DNA of 64,000 bases from Cladopsammia gracilis (lineage: Eukaryota > Cnidaria > Anthozoa > Scleractinia > Dendrophylliidae): the NCBI GenBank assembly GCA_022457155.1, contig JAJGOT010000314.1, positions 715,501-779,500 of the forward strand. The letters are read 5' to 3'. Under the pieces are notes generated by a model. That model searched no databases. It saw only the letters and a list, made by a program, of their open reading frames with translations, and had not been told where the DNA came from. The position numbers and the translations under genes were made by a program. Positions within the stretch are counted from its first letter, which is position 1; each line of letters opens with the position of its first letter. Of the stretch, positions 33,005 to 46,300 are shown piece after piece.

Positions 33005-33174
33005 TGTAGTGTTCCTGTATTAATACTTCATGTATGCGTATGTTTAAAACCGCAAAGCATTATGGATAGAGTTGTTGGCGGCCATCTTTGTATCACATGG
33101 CGAGCATTATTAAACATGTTGAGTTCTGAGTGAATCGAGTGATATTGTGTTGCCATCCGCCGCGGAACAGTACA
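33005..33174 (+). repeat. 3' LTR of the Ty3/gypsy element (170 bp)
   Basis: Matches 28,483-28,652 at every position I compared, and is followed by the GTTTC target duplication. Confidence 0.97.
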
Positions 33175-33409
33175 GTTTCTACTTCCAAATTCAATTAAAA
33201 TTAAACTGAAATTTTGACTCCGAAAATTTGATTGGATTTGTTTTGCGTAACTTTGGTTAAACGGTAAGCTAAGTTTTTTTAATTAACTTAGGTATTACTG
33301 TGCGAATCCAAAAACCGTGAACACTTTGATTTGATTTTGACATTTCCCATTGTGCAGCAACCAATCAGAAGCGACTCGAAACCGCAAGAAACCCAAACAA
33401 ACGGTTAGT

Positions 33410-34261
33410 CACGAAACCAGGCTTCTCTGTTTCCTTGCAAAAGAATCGTTACCGCCTCGCTGTAGTTTTTTTTATTGCTAGTTTACCTTTCGTCTTTCTT
33501 TGTAAATGAAGCAGAAATCTGAGCGATTTTACTGTAACGGCTAAAAACCAGACAGACGTTTAGCTATACGTTTGCCTCATGCTCAGTTGTCGCGTTCATC
33601 GGTTTGTCAGCAGAGTTGTACACAATATTTGTCCGTCGCGGTCGTATCGCAAAAACATTTAGAGAAAAAGCCGGACAATAACACATGACAGTTCGTGATG
33701 ATTAGTTTCCCTGGAAAAAGTGAATTTTCGAAAAAGCTACTGAGTGAGGACAAAATCGGCTGTTTCGGCGAATGAAAGAGTTTATAATTATATAATACGG
33801 CATGCAAATATGAAAGAATGTAACTACAGTACCGCCTTGCCGTAAACTTGTCAACTTTTATTCCCAGCATGGTAAGTTTTACAGCTACAACACAACGTTT
33901 CTTTTGTTTTGATCTCTTGCTGATCAGCAGCTAGCTACTTTGCCATGTGTGGCTAATTGCAATACGGCCTTGCAAAATTAAAGGCGAGAATAGTGATGAT
34001 ATCTGATAATCACAGAACACTAGATGAGGGTTTCTGTGGATCGAAAAATAATCGCCTCCTGCAATTATCTTAATAAAGTTTCATGACCTGACCCGCTGTT
34101 TTTTTCTTTTGCTTCTATAGGCTATAGGCAAACCAATCAACCGCGAAAGCAGAAAAAAAAACAGCAATTTAAATTTTACAACGGTATAACTGCAAAAGAG
34201 AACAGAAGTTTGCTGCTTCAAATATTGAGACGATATATCAGCTACTTAATGCTCAAAAGTG
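33410..34261. other. Left unique arm of the foldback element, no gene seen
   Basis: About 850 bp of AT-rich sequence between the left terminal repeat and the left minisatellite. The longest frame (33,607-33,870, - strand) has no recognisable motif. No equivalent block is present at the right side, where only about 215 bp separate array and terminal repeat. Confidence 0.5.
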
Positions 34262-34269
34262 AGTACTGA

Positions 34270-35400
34270 TTACAGTTTGTAACTCGGTCAGTTGTGTGTA
34301 TTACTCTGTCGGTTGTGTGTGTTACTCTGTCAGTTGTGTGTATTACTCGGTCAGTTGTGCGTTTTCCTCGGTCGGTTTGTTGTATAACTCGGTCAGTTGT
34401 GTGTAGTACTCGGTCAGTTGTGCGTGATAACACGGTCAGTTGCGTTAATTACTCGGTCAGTTGTGTGTATTACTCGGTCAGTTTACTCGGTCAGTTGTGC
34501 GTTTTACTCGGTCAGTTTGGTGTATAACTCGGTCAGTTGTGTGTAGTACTCGGTCAGTTGTGCGTGATAACACGGTCAGTTGCGTTAATTACTCGGTCAG
34601 TTGTGTGTATTACTCGGTCAGTTGTGCGTTTTACTCGGTCAGTTGTGCGTTTTCCTCGGTCGGTTTGTGTGTATAACGCGGTCAGTTGTGTGTATTACTC
34701 AGGGTCAGTTGTGCATTTTACTCGGTCAGTTGTCTGTATTACTCGGTCGGTTGTGTGTATCACTTGGTCAGTTGTGTGTATTACTCGGTCAGTTGTGCGT
34801 TTTACATGGTCAGTTGTGTGTATTACTCGGTCGGTTGTGTGTTAATTACTCGCGGTCAGTTGTGTGTATCGGTCAGTTGTATGTTTTACTCAGTCATTTG
34901 TGTGTACCACTCGGTCAGTTGTGCGTATTACTCGGTCAGTTGTGTGTATTACTCGGTCAGTTGTGCGTTTTACTCGGTCAGTTGTGTGTATTACTCGGTC
35001 AGTTGTGCGTTTTACTCGGACGATTGTGTGTATTACTCGGTCAGTTCTGCGTTTTCCTCGATCAGTAGTGCGTTTTCCTCGGTCGGTTTGTGTGTATAAC
35101 TCGGTCAGTTGTGTCTAGTACTCGGTCAGTTGTGCGTATAACTGAGTCAGTTGTGTGTATTACTCGGTCAGTTGTGCGTATTACTTTGTCAGTTGTGTGT
35201 TTTCCTCGGTCGGTTTGTGTGTATAACTCGGTCAGTTGTGTGTATTACTTGGTCAGTTGTGCGTTTTACTCGGTCAGTTGTGTGTATTACTCGGTCAGTT
35301 GTGCGTTTTACTCAGTCAGTTGTGCGTTTTACTCGGTCAGTTGTGCGTTTTCCTCGGTCGGTTTGTGTGTATAACTCGGTCAGTTGTGTGTATTACTATT
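34270..35400 (+). repeat. 21-bp minisatellite, left arm of inverted pair
   Basis: Units of the type CTCGGTCAGTTGTGTGTATTA and CTCGGTCAGTTGTGCGTTTTA repeat head to tail about 50 times. The 21-bp length keeps frames open as 7-residue repeats, which explains the many overlapping open frames; none is a gene. Confidence 0.95.
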
Positions 35401-35844
35401 TGTGTGTATTATTATTTGTGTATTATATATGTAATAAAAGTGAATTATTTACATGAATACAATAAACCAGGGTAAAGTAATTGACGTTTTAACAGACATA
35501 TTTCGATACGACTCGACGACATAACTGTTGTTGCCACATGGTTTTCGTGTTAATGGTGATACACTATACCGGTATTCTAGTTAAACCGACAATCGAAACG
35601 CCGAGATACTGAGCTATAGGTTTTCATTTCATATCTATAAAAGTAGAAAAAGACCGGCCTTTTAACCGCTTTTAACCGTTTTATTTTATCAACATAAAAA
35701 TATAATAAATCTAATAACAGAGAAAAAGAAATCAAGAATCAGAGACATTTCAGTGTGCTGTTAGCAATTTGGACATAGACAGGCTACAAAACCCAGAGTT
35801 TAGACAGAAGAACTTGTGCATCCAAAAGAAAGGGAATGTATGCT
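35401..35844. other. Central spacer of the foldback element
   Basis: About 450 bp of AT-rich, non-repetitive sequence between the two opposed minisatellite arrays, with no open frame of note. Confidence 0.6.
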
Positions 35845-36975
35845 ATACATACTGACCGAGTAACAGCTGACAGAGTAATACACACAATACGCACAACTGA
35901 CCGAGTAATACACACAACTGACCGAGTTATACGCACAACTGACCGAGTACTAGACACAACTGACCGAGTTATACACACAAACCGACCGAGGAAAACGCAC
36001 TACTGACCGAGGAAAACGCAGAACTGACCGAGTAATACACACAACTGACCGAGTAAAACGCACAACTGACCGAGTAATACACACAACTGACCGAGTAATT
36101 AACGCAACTGACCGTGTAATCACGCACAACTGACCGAGTAATTAACGCAACTGACCGTGTAATCACGCACAACTGACCGAGTACTACACACAACTGACCG
36201 AGTAATAACTTACACACAACTGACCGATTAACAGCTGACAGAGTAATACACACAACTGACCAAGTAATACGCACAACTGACCGAGTAATACACACAACTG
36301 ACCGTGTTATACACACAAACCGACCGAGGAAAACGCACTAATGATCGAGGAAAACGCAGAACTGACCGAGTAATACACACAATCGTCCGAGTAAAACGCA
36401 CAACTGACCGAGTAAAACACACAACTGACCGAGTAAAACGCACAACTGACCGAGTAATACACACAACTGACCGAGTAAAACGCACAACTGACCTAGTAAT
36501 ACACGCAACCGACCGAGTAATACACACAAACCGACCGAGGAAAACGCACAACTGACCGAGTAAAACGCACAACTGACCGAGTACTACACACAACTGACCA
36601 AGTTATACACCAAACTGACCGAGTAAAACGCACAACTGACCGAGTAAAACGCACAACTGACCGAGTAATTAACGCAACTGACCGTGTTATCACGCACAAC
36701 TGACCGAGTACTACACACAACTGACCGAGTTATACACCAAACCGACCGAGGAAAACGCACAACTGACCGAGTAATACACACAACTGACAGAGTAACACAC
36801 ACAACCGACAGAGTTATACACACAACTGACCGAGTTATACACACAACTGACCGAGTAATACAGACAACTGACCGAGAAATACACTCAAACTGAGAGAGAA
36901 ATACGCACAACCGACCGAGTAATTAAGACATAACCGACCGAGGAATACGCACAACTGACCGAGTACTATACACAA
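35845..36975 (-). repeat. 21-bp minisatellite, right arm of inverted pair
   Basis: The same 21-bp unit in the opposite orientation (TAATACACACAACTGACCGAG). Blocks of unit variants, such as those with AATTAACGCAACTGACCGTG, appear in a similar order to the left arm, as expected if one arm arose by inverted duplication of the other. Confidence 0.95.
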
Positions 36976-37310
36976 CCAAGTTGTAGACGTGTGACAGACC
37001 GACTGATAAACTAATACATTATCGACGGAGAACGTAATACTGATCAACTGAATAATGACAAAACACAAATTAACAGATGTAGGCGACTGAGCGAGTTATA
37101 TGCAACTGACCATGTTTATAGACATTAATAATAGCTGAATTCTTAACAATAGACAAAAGTAATTTTGAAACGAATGGCGCGCCATATTATCACTAACCGT
37201 TTGTTTGGGTTTCTTGCGGTTACGAGTCGCTTCTGATTGGTTGCTGCACAATGGGAAATGTCAAAATCAAATCAAAGTGTTCACTTCACGGTTTTTGGAT
37301 TCGCACAGTA

Positions 37311-39265
37311 AATTTTCAATCATGAAACCACTTACTATAAACGTCTGCGATGGATCAAAAGAAGGTGTCCGTTCGATTTGAGTGTAGTTTTCCGATTTGT
37401 TCAAAAGAGATTCGTCTTCAACAGTTTCTCGAAGGCTAATAATTTAGTTCAATTGAGGAGTGTTATTTTAGAAAGCACCACTGCGTGTAAACAGGAGTAT
37501 TCTTGTTAAAATTTGACCATGACCTATGGACGCACACGTAAACAGACGGTATGCAAATTTTTTGAAATCGCAACCAGTTTACGAACCAAGAAATGAATAA
37601 ATCCGTAATCACTGAAATAAAGCGTTAACGGTTTTAACCACTTACCTAAAATAGCTTTGTGTTTTGTGTTTAACTATCTTCTCCGGTGTCTTTGCACGAC
37701 AAGAGGAAGACACTTAATTGGGTAACTCATCTTGACACACTTAAAATTTCACTTAAGCTGTTTATATAAACATAAGGAATCGATCAGTAAAACAATAGTT
37801 ACGAAGCAAGGTTAAGTTTACGTTACTTTTTAAGTTTGTTTTTAAATATCGTGGTTTATGTTATCGTCCGTGGTGGAGGATATTCAAAATTGCAGCCCGC
37901 AGCGCATTAAACAGTCAGAGCAGTGTGTCCTCGATCGAGAATGATTTAATTCATCGTCCACTTTCCACTTAAACGATCAATTACTATTTCGGTACTTTCT
38001 TATTAATTTGACACTTTGTAAGCGCTAAATTTGTATTTTGTTTTTGCTCCGGAAAGTGTAAAACTATCGACAAAAGACGAAAACGTCGAAAACTCAAACC
38101 CGGTACTCATAATTTCTGCGCGTCAGTGACTAAAGTTACCTCGATGCCCCGTGGTACCCCCTCCCAGAAGTCCTATTTAATGGATTAACCTGCAAACCTT
38201 CGAAATATCTCATTTCAAACTCTAAAGCCTTGCCTCAGCCAGTGCTAAACAGTTTCCGAAGGGGAAAACAGCTGCACTGATGGTATCTCGCGAGATAGGT
38301 TTTCACGTACGTTCAAATCCTTAATCACTTCTTCTTCTTCTTCTTCTTAAGATTTAGACGTAAAGTTTTATTTATTTATTTTTATTTTTTTTTTTACATT
38401 TCCCACATAGAATAAACATTACAAAAAGAAAAAGAAATAACAGTTCCTTTCGCCAAAATTAATAACTTTCGGCGGTGAAAACAACAAGCCGAAACCACGT
38501 AACTTACCTCTCGCGACGCATTGCTGAGATGAAACGCCACGAAATCATCACCACCAGTGTTCCTTCAATCCGAGGCTGTTAACATTTCCCTATGGTCTTT
38601 TATTTCACTCTCTGTTCAATATGTTCCTATTCATCAAGTTTCCGAACCGGTGCAATTGATCCTCTCAGTCTCTTTTCTAACCTAGCGTACATACCGTAAG
38701 CTTGAATATAAGGAATTGCGCCAAAACGCCTGACCGATTCCCTCTCAACGGAAATACTGTTAATGACCTTTCAGCTTTCGATAAGACATTCGATAAGCCC
38801 ACTTTGCCGTCACTTGCGGTCAATACTATTATAACTGAGGAATTATTTGAACCGGTGCTTTTCCTTTCCTCAGTATAAGGGAGATAAAATATTAAAGTAG
38901 GAATTGCATCGATCGACTTTAATTTAGTGTTTCTTACATAAGGCAGCAACTTTAGCAGACGAAACCGCTGCTCAGAGACCACGCGTACTCACTTTTCCTT
39001 CGGAGCTCATGTTATGTTTTTTTGCCCTAAATCCTAAATTGTAAAATATTTGGTAATCATGATTGTCTATACTTTGATTTGTACATGTAATAGTAATTGG
39101 ACGGAGTTGAGTGCAATTCAGGGAGTAATTGGGCAAGTTATTTCAAATCGGCCGAGCGTATAGGGCGAGGTCAATTTGAAATTATAAGCTTGAAGTAAGA
39201 ATTACAAATTAATCACATCAATAATAAATTTTGAGATTAAAAAGTCTATGTGGACTCAAGTAGGA
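37311..39265. other. Spacer between foldback element and copy B, nothing recognised
   Basis: About 1.9 kb of AT-rich DNA with a CTT microsatellite (38,330-38,350). The longest frame (38,677-38,982, - strand) shows no family features. No DDX1 5' exons (P-loop or SPRY region) are present. Confidence 0.5.
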
Positions 39266-40226
39266 GGTGAATGTGAGTGAATGTGTGCATGAGGTTGAAG
39301 TGAATGTGTGCGTGAGGTCGAAGTGAATGTGTGCATGAGGTTGAAGTGAATGTGTGCGTGAGGTCGAAGTGAATGTGTGCATGAGGTTGAAGTGAATGTG
39401 TGCATGAGGTCGAGGTGAATGTGTGTGTGAGGTTGAAGTGAATGTGTGCGAGAGGTCGAAGTGAATGTGTGCATGAGGTCGAAGTGAATGTGTGCAAGAG
39501 CTCGAAGTGAATGTGTGCGAGAGGTCGAAGTGAATGTGTGCATGAGGTCGAAGTGAATGTGTGCGAGAGGTTGAAGTGAATGTGTGCATGAGGTCGAAGT
39601 GAATGTGTGCGTGAGGTCGAAGTGAATGTGTGCATGAGGTTCAAGTGAATGTGTGCATGAGGTTCAAGTGAATGTGTGCATGAGGTCGAAGTGAATGTGT
39701 GCCTGAGGTCGAAGTGAATGTGTGCATGAGGTTGAAGTGAATGTGTGCATGAGGTCGAAGTGAATGTGTGCATGAGGTCGAAGTGAATGTGTGCATGAGG
39801 TTCAAGTGAATGTGTGCATGAGGTCGAAGTGAATGTGTGCCTGAGGTCGAAGTGAATGTGTGCATGAGGTTGAAGTGAATGTGTGCATGAGGTCGAAGTG
39901 AATGTGTGCATGAGGTCGAAGTGAATGTGTGCATGAGGTTCAAGTGAATGTGTGCATGAGGTCGAAGTGAATGTGTGCCTGAGGTCGAAGTGAATGTGTG
40001 CATGAGGTCGAAGTGAATGTGTGCATGAGGTCGAAGTGAATGTGTGCATGAGGTCGAAGTGAATGTGTGCCTGAGGTCGAAGTGAATGTGTGCATGAGGT
40101 TCAAGTGAATGTGTGCCTGAGGTCGAAGTGAATGTGTGCCTGAGGTCGAAGTGAATGTGTGCATGAGGTCGAAGTGAATGTGTGCAAGAGGTTGTAGTGA
40201 ATGTGTGCATGAGGTTGAAGTGAATG
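39266..40226. repeat. 23-bp minisatellite array at the start of copy B
   Basis: The same 23-bp unit as at 1-1408, mainly with GTGCATGAGG variants. Much of it shows a 138-bp (six-unit) higher-order period, unlike the 741-bp block of copy A. The downstream junction TGACCGTGACATGTTTTAAAG is shared with copy A. Confidence 0.95.
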
Positions 40227-40354
40227 GTGACCGTGACATGTTTTAAAGTTAAGACTCCTGTGATCTGACTTGTACTCGACTATCCCTGAGAGAAGTAAGA
40301 CCCATAGTCTACACCATACAGTGCACCTTGACGATAGTAACACCTAAATTATCT

Positions 40355-40393
40355 CTTCTTCTTCTTCTTCTTCTTCTTCTTCTTCTTCTTCTT
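40355..40393. repeat. CTT microsatellite expanded in copy B
   Basis: About 13 CTT repeats in the pyrimidine tract just before the first DDX1 exon; copy A has about three at 1,538-1,548. It forms part of the 3' splice-site tract. Confidence 0.9.
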
Positions 40394-40399
40394 CAACAG

Positions 40400-43300
40400 C
40401 CTTCAAGAGAATTAGCACAACAGGTGGGTTTTTTAAATGGGCCATGTCGCCTCTTTATGCATCACTTTGAAAAGCCAAAAACCAAATTAGTTTTTTGTAT
40501 TGATCAATAAAAGCCTAAAACTAAAGGTCCAGTTATTTATAATTTTAATATTATAATGTCTTTGAATACCATAGACCCACAATCAGATATCAAAATTCAG
40601 GAAGTTTTTACCAAACCCACAAGTCAAGTAAGTGATAATATTATTAGTAGTATTTTGTTTTAAGTATCTTGAAACCTGTACAAGTACCTTTGTGTACAAA
40701 ATAATAAGCAGTACTATTATCTCTAAACAGGGACTACTACTTTTTTTCTGGTTGGTTATTTAAACACTTCAAGGTTGTTCTTCACTGATTTGTCTCTTAT
40801 ATCTTTAGCTACTGATTTTCTCTCAGACGAGTTATAATAATTCCAGACAGTTGAAATTTTGTTGACTTTTAGAGAAGTTCTTCTGATTGGTGGAGAGAAT
40901 GTCAAGTCACAAGTGCAGATGTTGAATGATGGGGTAAGTGTTTTGTTGTCAGTACTTATTTACTAAGCAAGTGTACACGGGTAATGTTAAAGCTCTGTTT
41001 AAGGGACACAGTGTCCCACCGAAATGACAAAATTTTGCTTACCTTATTTCCACGTTATATCGCTAAATGCCACCAAATATACAACTTAGTTGGATAAAAA
41101 GATTCTATAGAGCAAAACAGAAGCAGTAGTTTGGAGATAAAGTGCAGGATTACAAGGATGGAAGTGGATTACAGTTCATCAAATTTGATGTTGTTACAGG
41201 GGTCAAGAGCATCGAAATTTCCATTTGTGTAGAAATTTGACTTTCCTCAGCCGTAATTTTGTCTTTTTAGTTAATATTTCTTTGATTTCATCACTTTTGG
41301 CATAAAACCAAGCTTAAGGCAAACAAGTCCTGGTCATAATCATGAAAACACGATATATCAGCCAGTACAGACAGTACAGTGTCTTTTTAATCCCCACATC
41401 TCTGTTTTACTTCCTTGTGATAAGCCGTTCATTGGAGGTCAGATTTTGTGATAAGCCCACCCTCTTTTCTTGTTGTTGTTGTTGTTGTTGTTTTTTTTTT
41501 TTAGATAATTTGGAATCTTTTGGTCTGACTGGAACTCAATTACTTCAACTAACATTAAAGGACCAATATCAAGGCTGTCACTAAGGGCCGGGGACCGGGG
41601 ATTTCCCCTGGCTGCTAAGAGCGTGACCCCCAGCTACTTTCATAAGAAAATAGAAGGAAAATAGAACCAAAAGAATTCCCCAGCTGCTTAATTCCCCGCC
41701 TGCTAATTGCATTTACCCAGCAACTTGAAATCTTAGTGACAGTCCTGAAATATTTTAGCGACAGAGTCCTTTTTGAGGTAAAACAAAAAACACGATTTGT
41801 GAATGAAAAATGCCAACACTCAACATATTGAAAGCGGTTATGCCCTCAGCCCTTCAATAATGTAACTTAATTGTGCTACGAATGGTAGTACGGACCAACA
41901 CAACAGAATTAACTGCCTTGCTGGTTTTATCTTTATTTCTTTTTTATCTCGTTAGGTAGACATTGTGACCGGTACACCAGGAAAACTTGATGATTTTGTT
42001 TCAACTGACAAAATCAACCTGTCTCAGGTATTTCCTGGTGTTCTTGAAAACATGTGAAAGTACGTAATGTGATTGTTGAAAATTTCTTTATTGCACGCAT
42101 CCTGTGTTTACTACACATACGTGGTAATTTTTAAGTTTTAGAATTTCACTTGCCGTGTTATAATATTACTTGATTTGCCCTTTTGATTCAACCTGACTTA
42201 AGTCTAGTTTTTCCTTTCAGGTCCGCTTTTTCATTCTGGATGAAGCGGTATGTATATGAAATTTGAGACAAATGACGTGTTTTGCTTGTCAGTGGCGTAG
42301 CTTTAATCCTCAGGGCTACCTTCGCATTCAAAATTGTGCCACGTGAATTTTTCTTAATATTAGAATTCATAAATGTTTCAACTGCTAAATTTTACTGAAA
42401 TAATTTGCGATCATAGTCCGTTTTTTCTTGTACAAAGAATTTTATGTCCTGTTTGGCCCATTTTAATAATGGCTTATTTTACTGGGTAAAGCTCTATAAG
42501 ATCTCCTCACACCTTAACGCTTCAATTCTTCTCCAATAATTTAGTTTGTTTTCGAGAACGTCTCCTTTAAATGTCTCGCGTCTGTCTTCAATCAGAGGCT
42601 TGCATGTTTGAATATCTATGTTGTTTATAAAAGTTTTCCAGTAGGCAGGGAGTCATTGATTGAGTGTTTATCTTGTTGTTGTTTTTTCAGGATGGTTTAC
42701 TTGCTCAGGGAAATCAAGATCTGATATTAAGAATTTTTGGCAAGATTCCAAAAATGAGTCCAGATGGCAAAAGATTACAGGTAAATGAAAAGCATAATGT
42801 TTAACTCAATTTTGTAAGTTCACTCTTTATATCCCAAGAATGCAAAAAATAAAAATTGAAGAAAAATCCCAATTTCATTTTGTAAAATAGTGAAAAACAA
42901 ATGATACCATGCAAAAGTACTGACAAAGAGCTTTCATTTAAATTGTCACACCATAAGATTTTGTCCACAGACTCAAAAGTTAGAACTGCAGTACATGTCT
43001 ATAGCTCTCTCAACAAATAATATTAACTTTGTTTTACCTGATTACACACGATATAACATAATTTTTCCCCCCTTTTCTTTGACAGATGATCGTGTGTTCA
43101 GCAACCCTTCATTCTTTTGAAGTAAAGAAGTTAGCTGTAAGTTGAACAAAGTACTTTTACTTTCATTTACCTTATTTGTTGGAGCTCAGGGTTCACATTT
43201 CTCTTTCTAATAGTCAGGAAAAACTAGACGGAAAACTTACTTATTCTCATTGGTTATCTAATACCGTAAATCCCCCCCCCCCCCCCCCCCCCCCCCCTCG

Positions 43301-46300
43301 CAGGTGCGGTGGTCTTGTGGTTAGCGTGTCGGACTTTCAACCTGAAGGTCGGTGGTTCGAGCCTGATCTTTGCCGTCGTGCTGTTTCCTTAGACACCCCC
43401 CCCCCCTCCCTCCCCCGAAACGAAATGTTTTAGCCAATCGCAAAGCTTTAAAAAGCAATGCTAAACCAAAGCTAAAAAACTGCTCTTTTCCACATAGTTT
43501 TGGTTTCTAATTTTGTCCAGTATGCAATAATGCTCCTTTTATTCTACAGGATAAAATCATGCATTTTCCAACGTGGGTTGATCTCAAAGGACAAGATGCT
43601 GTTCCTGAAACTGTTCACCATGTGGTAAAATACTATTTAATATTCATGTAACTTGAATCATTCACTGTTCAGTAGACCTTATAGTAATTTTCAATGACCG
43701 TGTTTACTCTAGAGACTAGTAATTCGTCTGACGAGCTCACACATCCTAGTTAGAATTCGAAATGGATAAAGTTATCAAATGTTAATCGTGGCGAATTCAC
43801 ATTAAACGGGTAAACTAGCTCGGCTTTAAAGCTCTTGTATTACAAATAGCGGTCGTTACATTCATTCTCATTGTGTTAAACCAGAAAAAAAGAAAATTGG
43901 AGGACGGATTAATACTTTATCAAAAATTTATGCGAAGCTTGACACTGGCAAGGCACAATATACTAGGGAAGAGTTTCTAGGCCAGTTTTGAACCAGCGGT
44001 TTGTCTCTGCCTTTCTAAAGAAAACAAACTGCGGTTGCCAAAAAGAAAAACTTGGTTTTCAGTCCAAAGTTTCTTTTCCGCTTCCTTCTGTTTCTGTTTC
44101 CCTCGCTATCTTTTCCTTCCCATAACTCAACACGTATGTCCTTTCTAGTTTTAAGCTTTGGACAGCCGTTCATGTCGAAAATGCAAGAATTGTAAATTCA
44201 AGACAAGTTGAAAACAAATTTTCGGATAATTCGTCCTCTAAATCTGACAAAATAAAAGGATAAACAGACGGATAAAATCAGACGCACTATCCGTTTTCAT
44301 ATTAGGATGTATAATCCATTTCAGACGGTTAATGTCTCTAGTGTGAAAACGGCAAATGATAAGCGTCTCTGAAGCTCAGAACTCTTCCAGGGGTTGTGTG
44401 CAATGACAATTAACGGAACCTGGACTTGAAAATGGAAACAAACAAAACTGAACAAGGATCAAACGCCACCATTCATAACCCTCAGCAACACCATGGGGTT
44501 TCTGGGATATCTGCTAAGATACATGTCATTAACAACAAAAGAAAACCTAACTATCAGTTGAATATTGAACATCAAAGTTTACAGCTCACTGCTTTATTCA
44601 ATTACCCCCGTGAATACGGTAACAATTATTCATCGAAGTGGTGGTGAATAGACCTTTCCCTCATTCCTGTGAACAAAGGCACCAACTCAAGGCTGGGGTG
44701 GGCAAAATACAGTGATTTGTATGAAATTATCCATCCCAGCCTCGACCTCGTTCCATTGTATGTGGTCACTGGAGTGGAATGCGGGAAAGGTCTATACATG
44801 TAGTTCGCGGCGAGGTAAATATCCATCACTCTTTCACTGACACTAAGGCGAATAGTTGTTAATATATACCAAAACAGTGGATAGTCAACCCAGAAGAATA
44901 TTTTTTTTTTATGACAAATGGGCGAAAAGACTCGCGTGTGAAATCCAAGACAATAAAGAAATAAGCATCACGGTTTTTTTTTCCCGCGAACAGCTAAAAT
45001 CCAACTTTTACCGTCTGCCGTGAAAGTGAGTAGTTTTGCGTTTCTCGTGAACGTGAATTATTTTCGATTTTTCTAGTGGATTTATATAGCAAATCGAGGA
45101 AAAGTAAAGATAATGGACTGCAAGCTGGCGTTTGCCGTTTGCCATAGAACGCGGTGCTAATCTCTCTAATGCCTCGAGGTGAATAGCAAATACCATTCCG
45201 AGTTTGGGTTTTCAATCAGAGCGCGCAAAAACACTATCCACTGGTTTGGTGTAAGTCCTACACGGCTGTGCTCTAGTAGTGACCGGGCACTTCAGGCTAC
45301 CAACTGTAGTCTTATGGCGACTAAAGCTTAACGGTCACCCCAGATTTCATAAGTGGGAGCCTTAAGGCTCCCTATGATTTTTCTAAGAGACCTATTGATT
45401 TTGCGTGTGCAGGTCTGCCATGTGAACTCCAGAGTTGACACATCCTGGCAAAAACTCAAGAATAAAGTCAAGGTGCGTAAACATGTGCTACGTGTAAGTG
45501 AATGAACGTGAATTTATGAAATAATCATATAGTAAACAGCGGACAAGACAAGTAAGTGAAATTTATGATCCGCGCAGTGTTGCTAGTAACTGAAAGCTTT
45601 TCAGGAGGTTTCTTTGCAGCTGCTTAAAAGGAGCCATCCACCAAAGTCATTTATTTTTAATTTCAGTGCACTTATAGAGTAGTTTTAAACAAAACTCATT
45701 GGCAATTATTTTTGGGTTGCTATTAACGCAAACATGTTTCTTTGGTTGTTAAAAGTGACACTCAAAACAGATGACATGGCTACGTTAGCAACACTGCGAG
45801 GATAATCAATTTCGTTCACTATCGTTATCAAAAGCTGAATTAAAGGAGCGTTTTCCTTGTTTCTTTAGACGGATGGAATCCATGCTAAAGACAACATAAG
45901 ATCTGGTGGTCAAAGTCCAGGTAATATTTCGTAATACCGTTTCTCATTTTGTAGAATTATGGTCATGTAACATGAGCTCTGATTAAATGGCTAGCTGTTT
46001 TGTATGAGGCTGTGTCATCACGGTTGTGACGTCACGTGTGGAAAGTACTTGAAGTCTTTTGAAGTTTTCTTTTCTCTCTTCTTTTCTTTTCTTTTCTTTA
46101 TTTTATAAAAAAAAATTAATCCAAATTTTTCATTCAGTACCCCTAATTTGCATGGTTTACCCATCCTATAGTTCAAGGAAGCCTATAGTTTATAAGCCCC
46201 CGGCTTCTATATAGCCTTCCTTGCCATTACCACTTTAAACATTTGATTTTGTAAATAATTTAGTTAGAATAGTGTATTTTATCTTTTATGTATTATAAAT

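Larger units (their letters stand above)
28478..33179 (+). mobile_element. Ty3/gypsy LTR retrotransposon, structurally complete, coding region broken
   Basis: The element spans 28,483-33,174 and is flanked by the 5-bp target duplication GTTTC (28,478-28,482 and 33,175-33,179). It has two 170-bp LTRs, a presumed primer-binding site, a polypurine tract and gag-pro-pol in the order protease, reverse transcriptase, RNase H, integrase, which is the Ty3/gypsy order. The reading frame is interrupted by two in-frame stops (29,082 and 29,916) and one frame change near 31,000. It is inserted at the right-hand end of copy A; the matching copy B position lies beyond the window. Confidence 0.97.
33296..37310. 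mobile_element. 4.0-kb foldback element with inverted minisatellite arms
   Basis: The left terminal repeat (33,296-33,409, TACTGTGCGAATCC onward) and right terminal repeat (37,192-37,310, ending GGATTCGCACAGTA) are reverse complements apart from a 5-bp GTGAA duplication and one substitution. Inside lie two opposed arrays of a 21-bp unit (34,270-35,400 and 35,845-36,975) around a spacer of about 450 bp. This is the architecture of Foldback-type transposons, in which long inverted repeats contain short tandem repeats. No transposase is recognised and no clear target duplication could be read. Only the terminal repeats and arrays are observed; mobility is inference. Confidence 0.8.

Noticed and set aside
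34294..36910. Many overlapping frames with VLLGQLC, ITRSVV and YSVSCAF repeats, membrane-protein-like
   Set aside because: A 21-bp unit translates into 7-residue repeats in every frame. Several frames are open at once on both arms, which shows repeat origin rather than coding.
38677..38982. 101-codon - strand frame as a gene
   Set aside because: No recognisable domain, no splice or start evidence and no second copy in the window for comparison.
1..40226. Repeat arrays as CRISPR or phage-like systems
   Set aside because: Units are head-to-tail without unique spacers, and the surrounding genes have spliceosomal introns; nothing prokaryotic is present.
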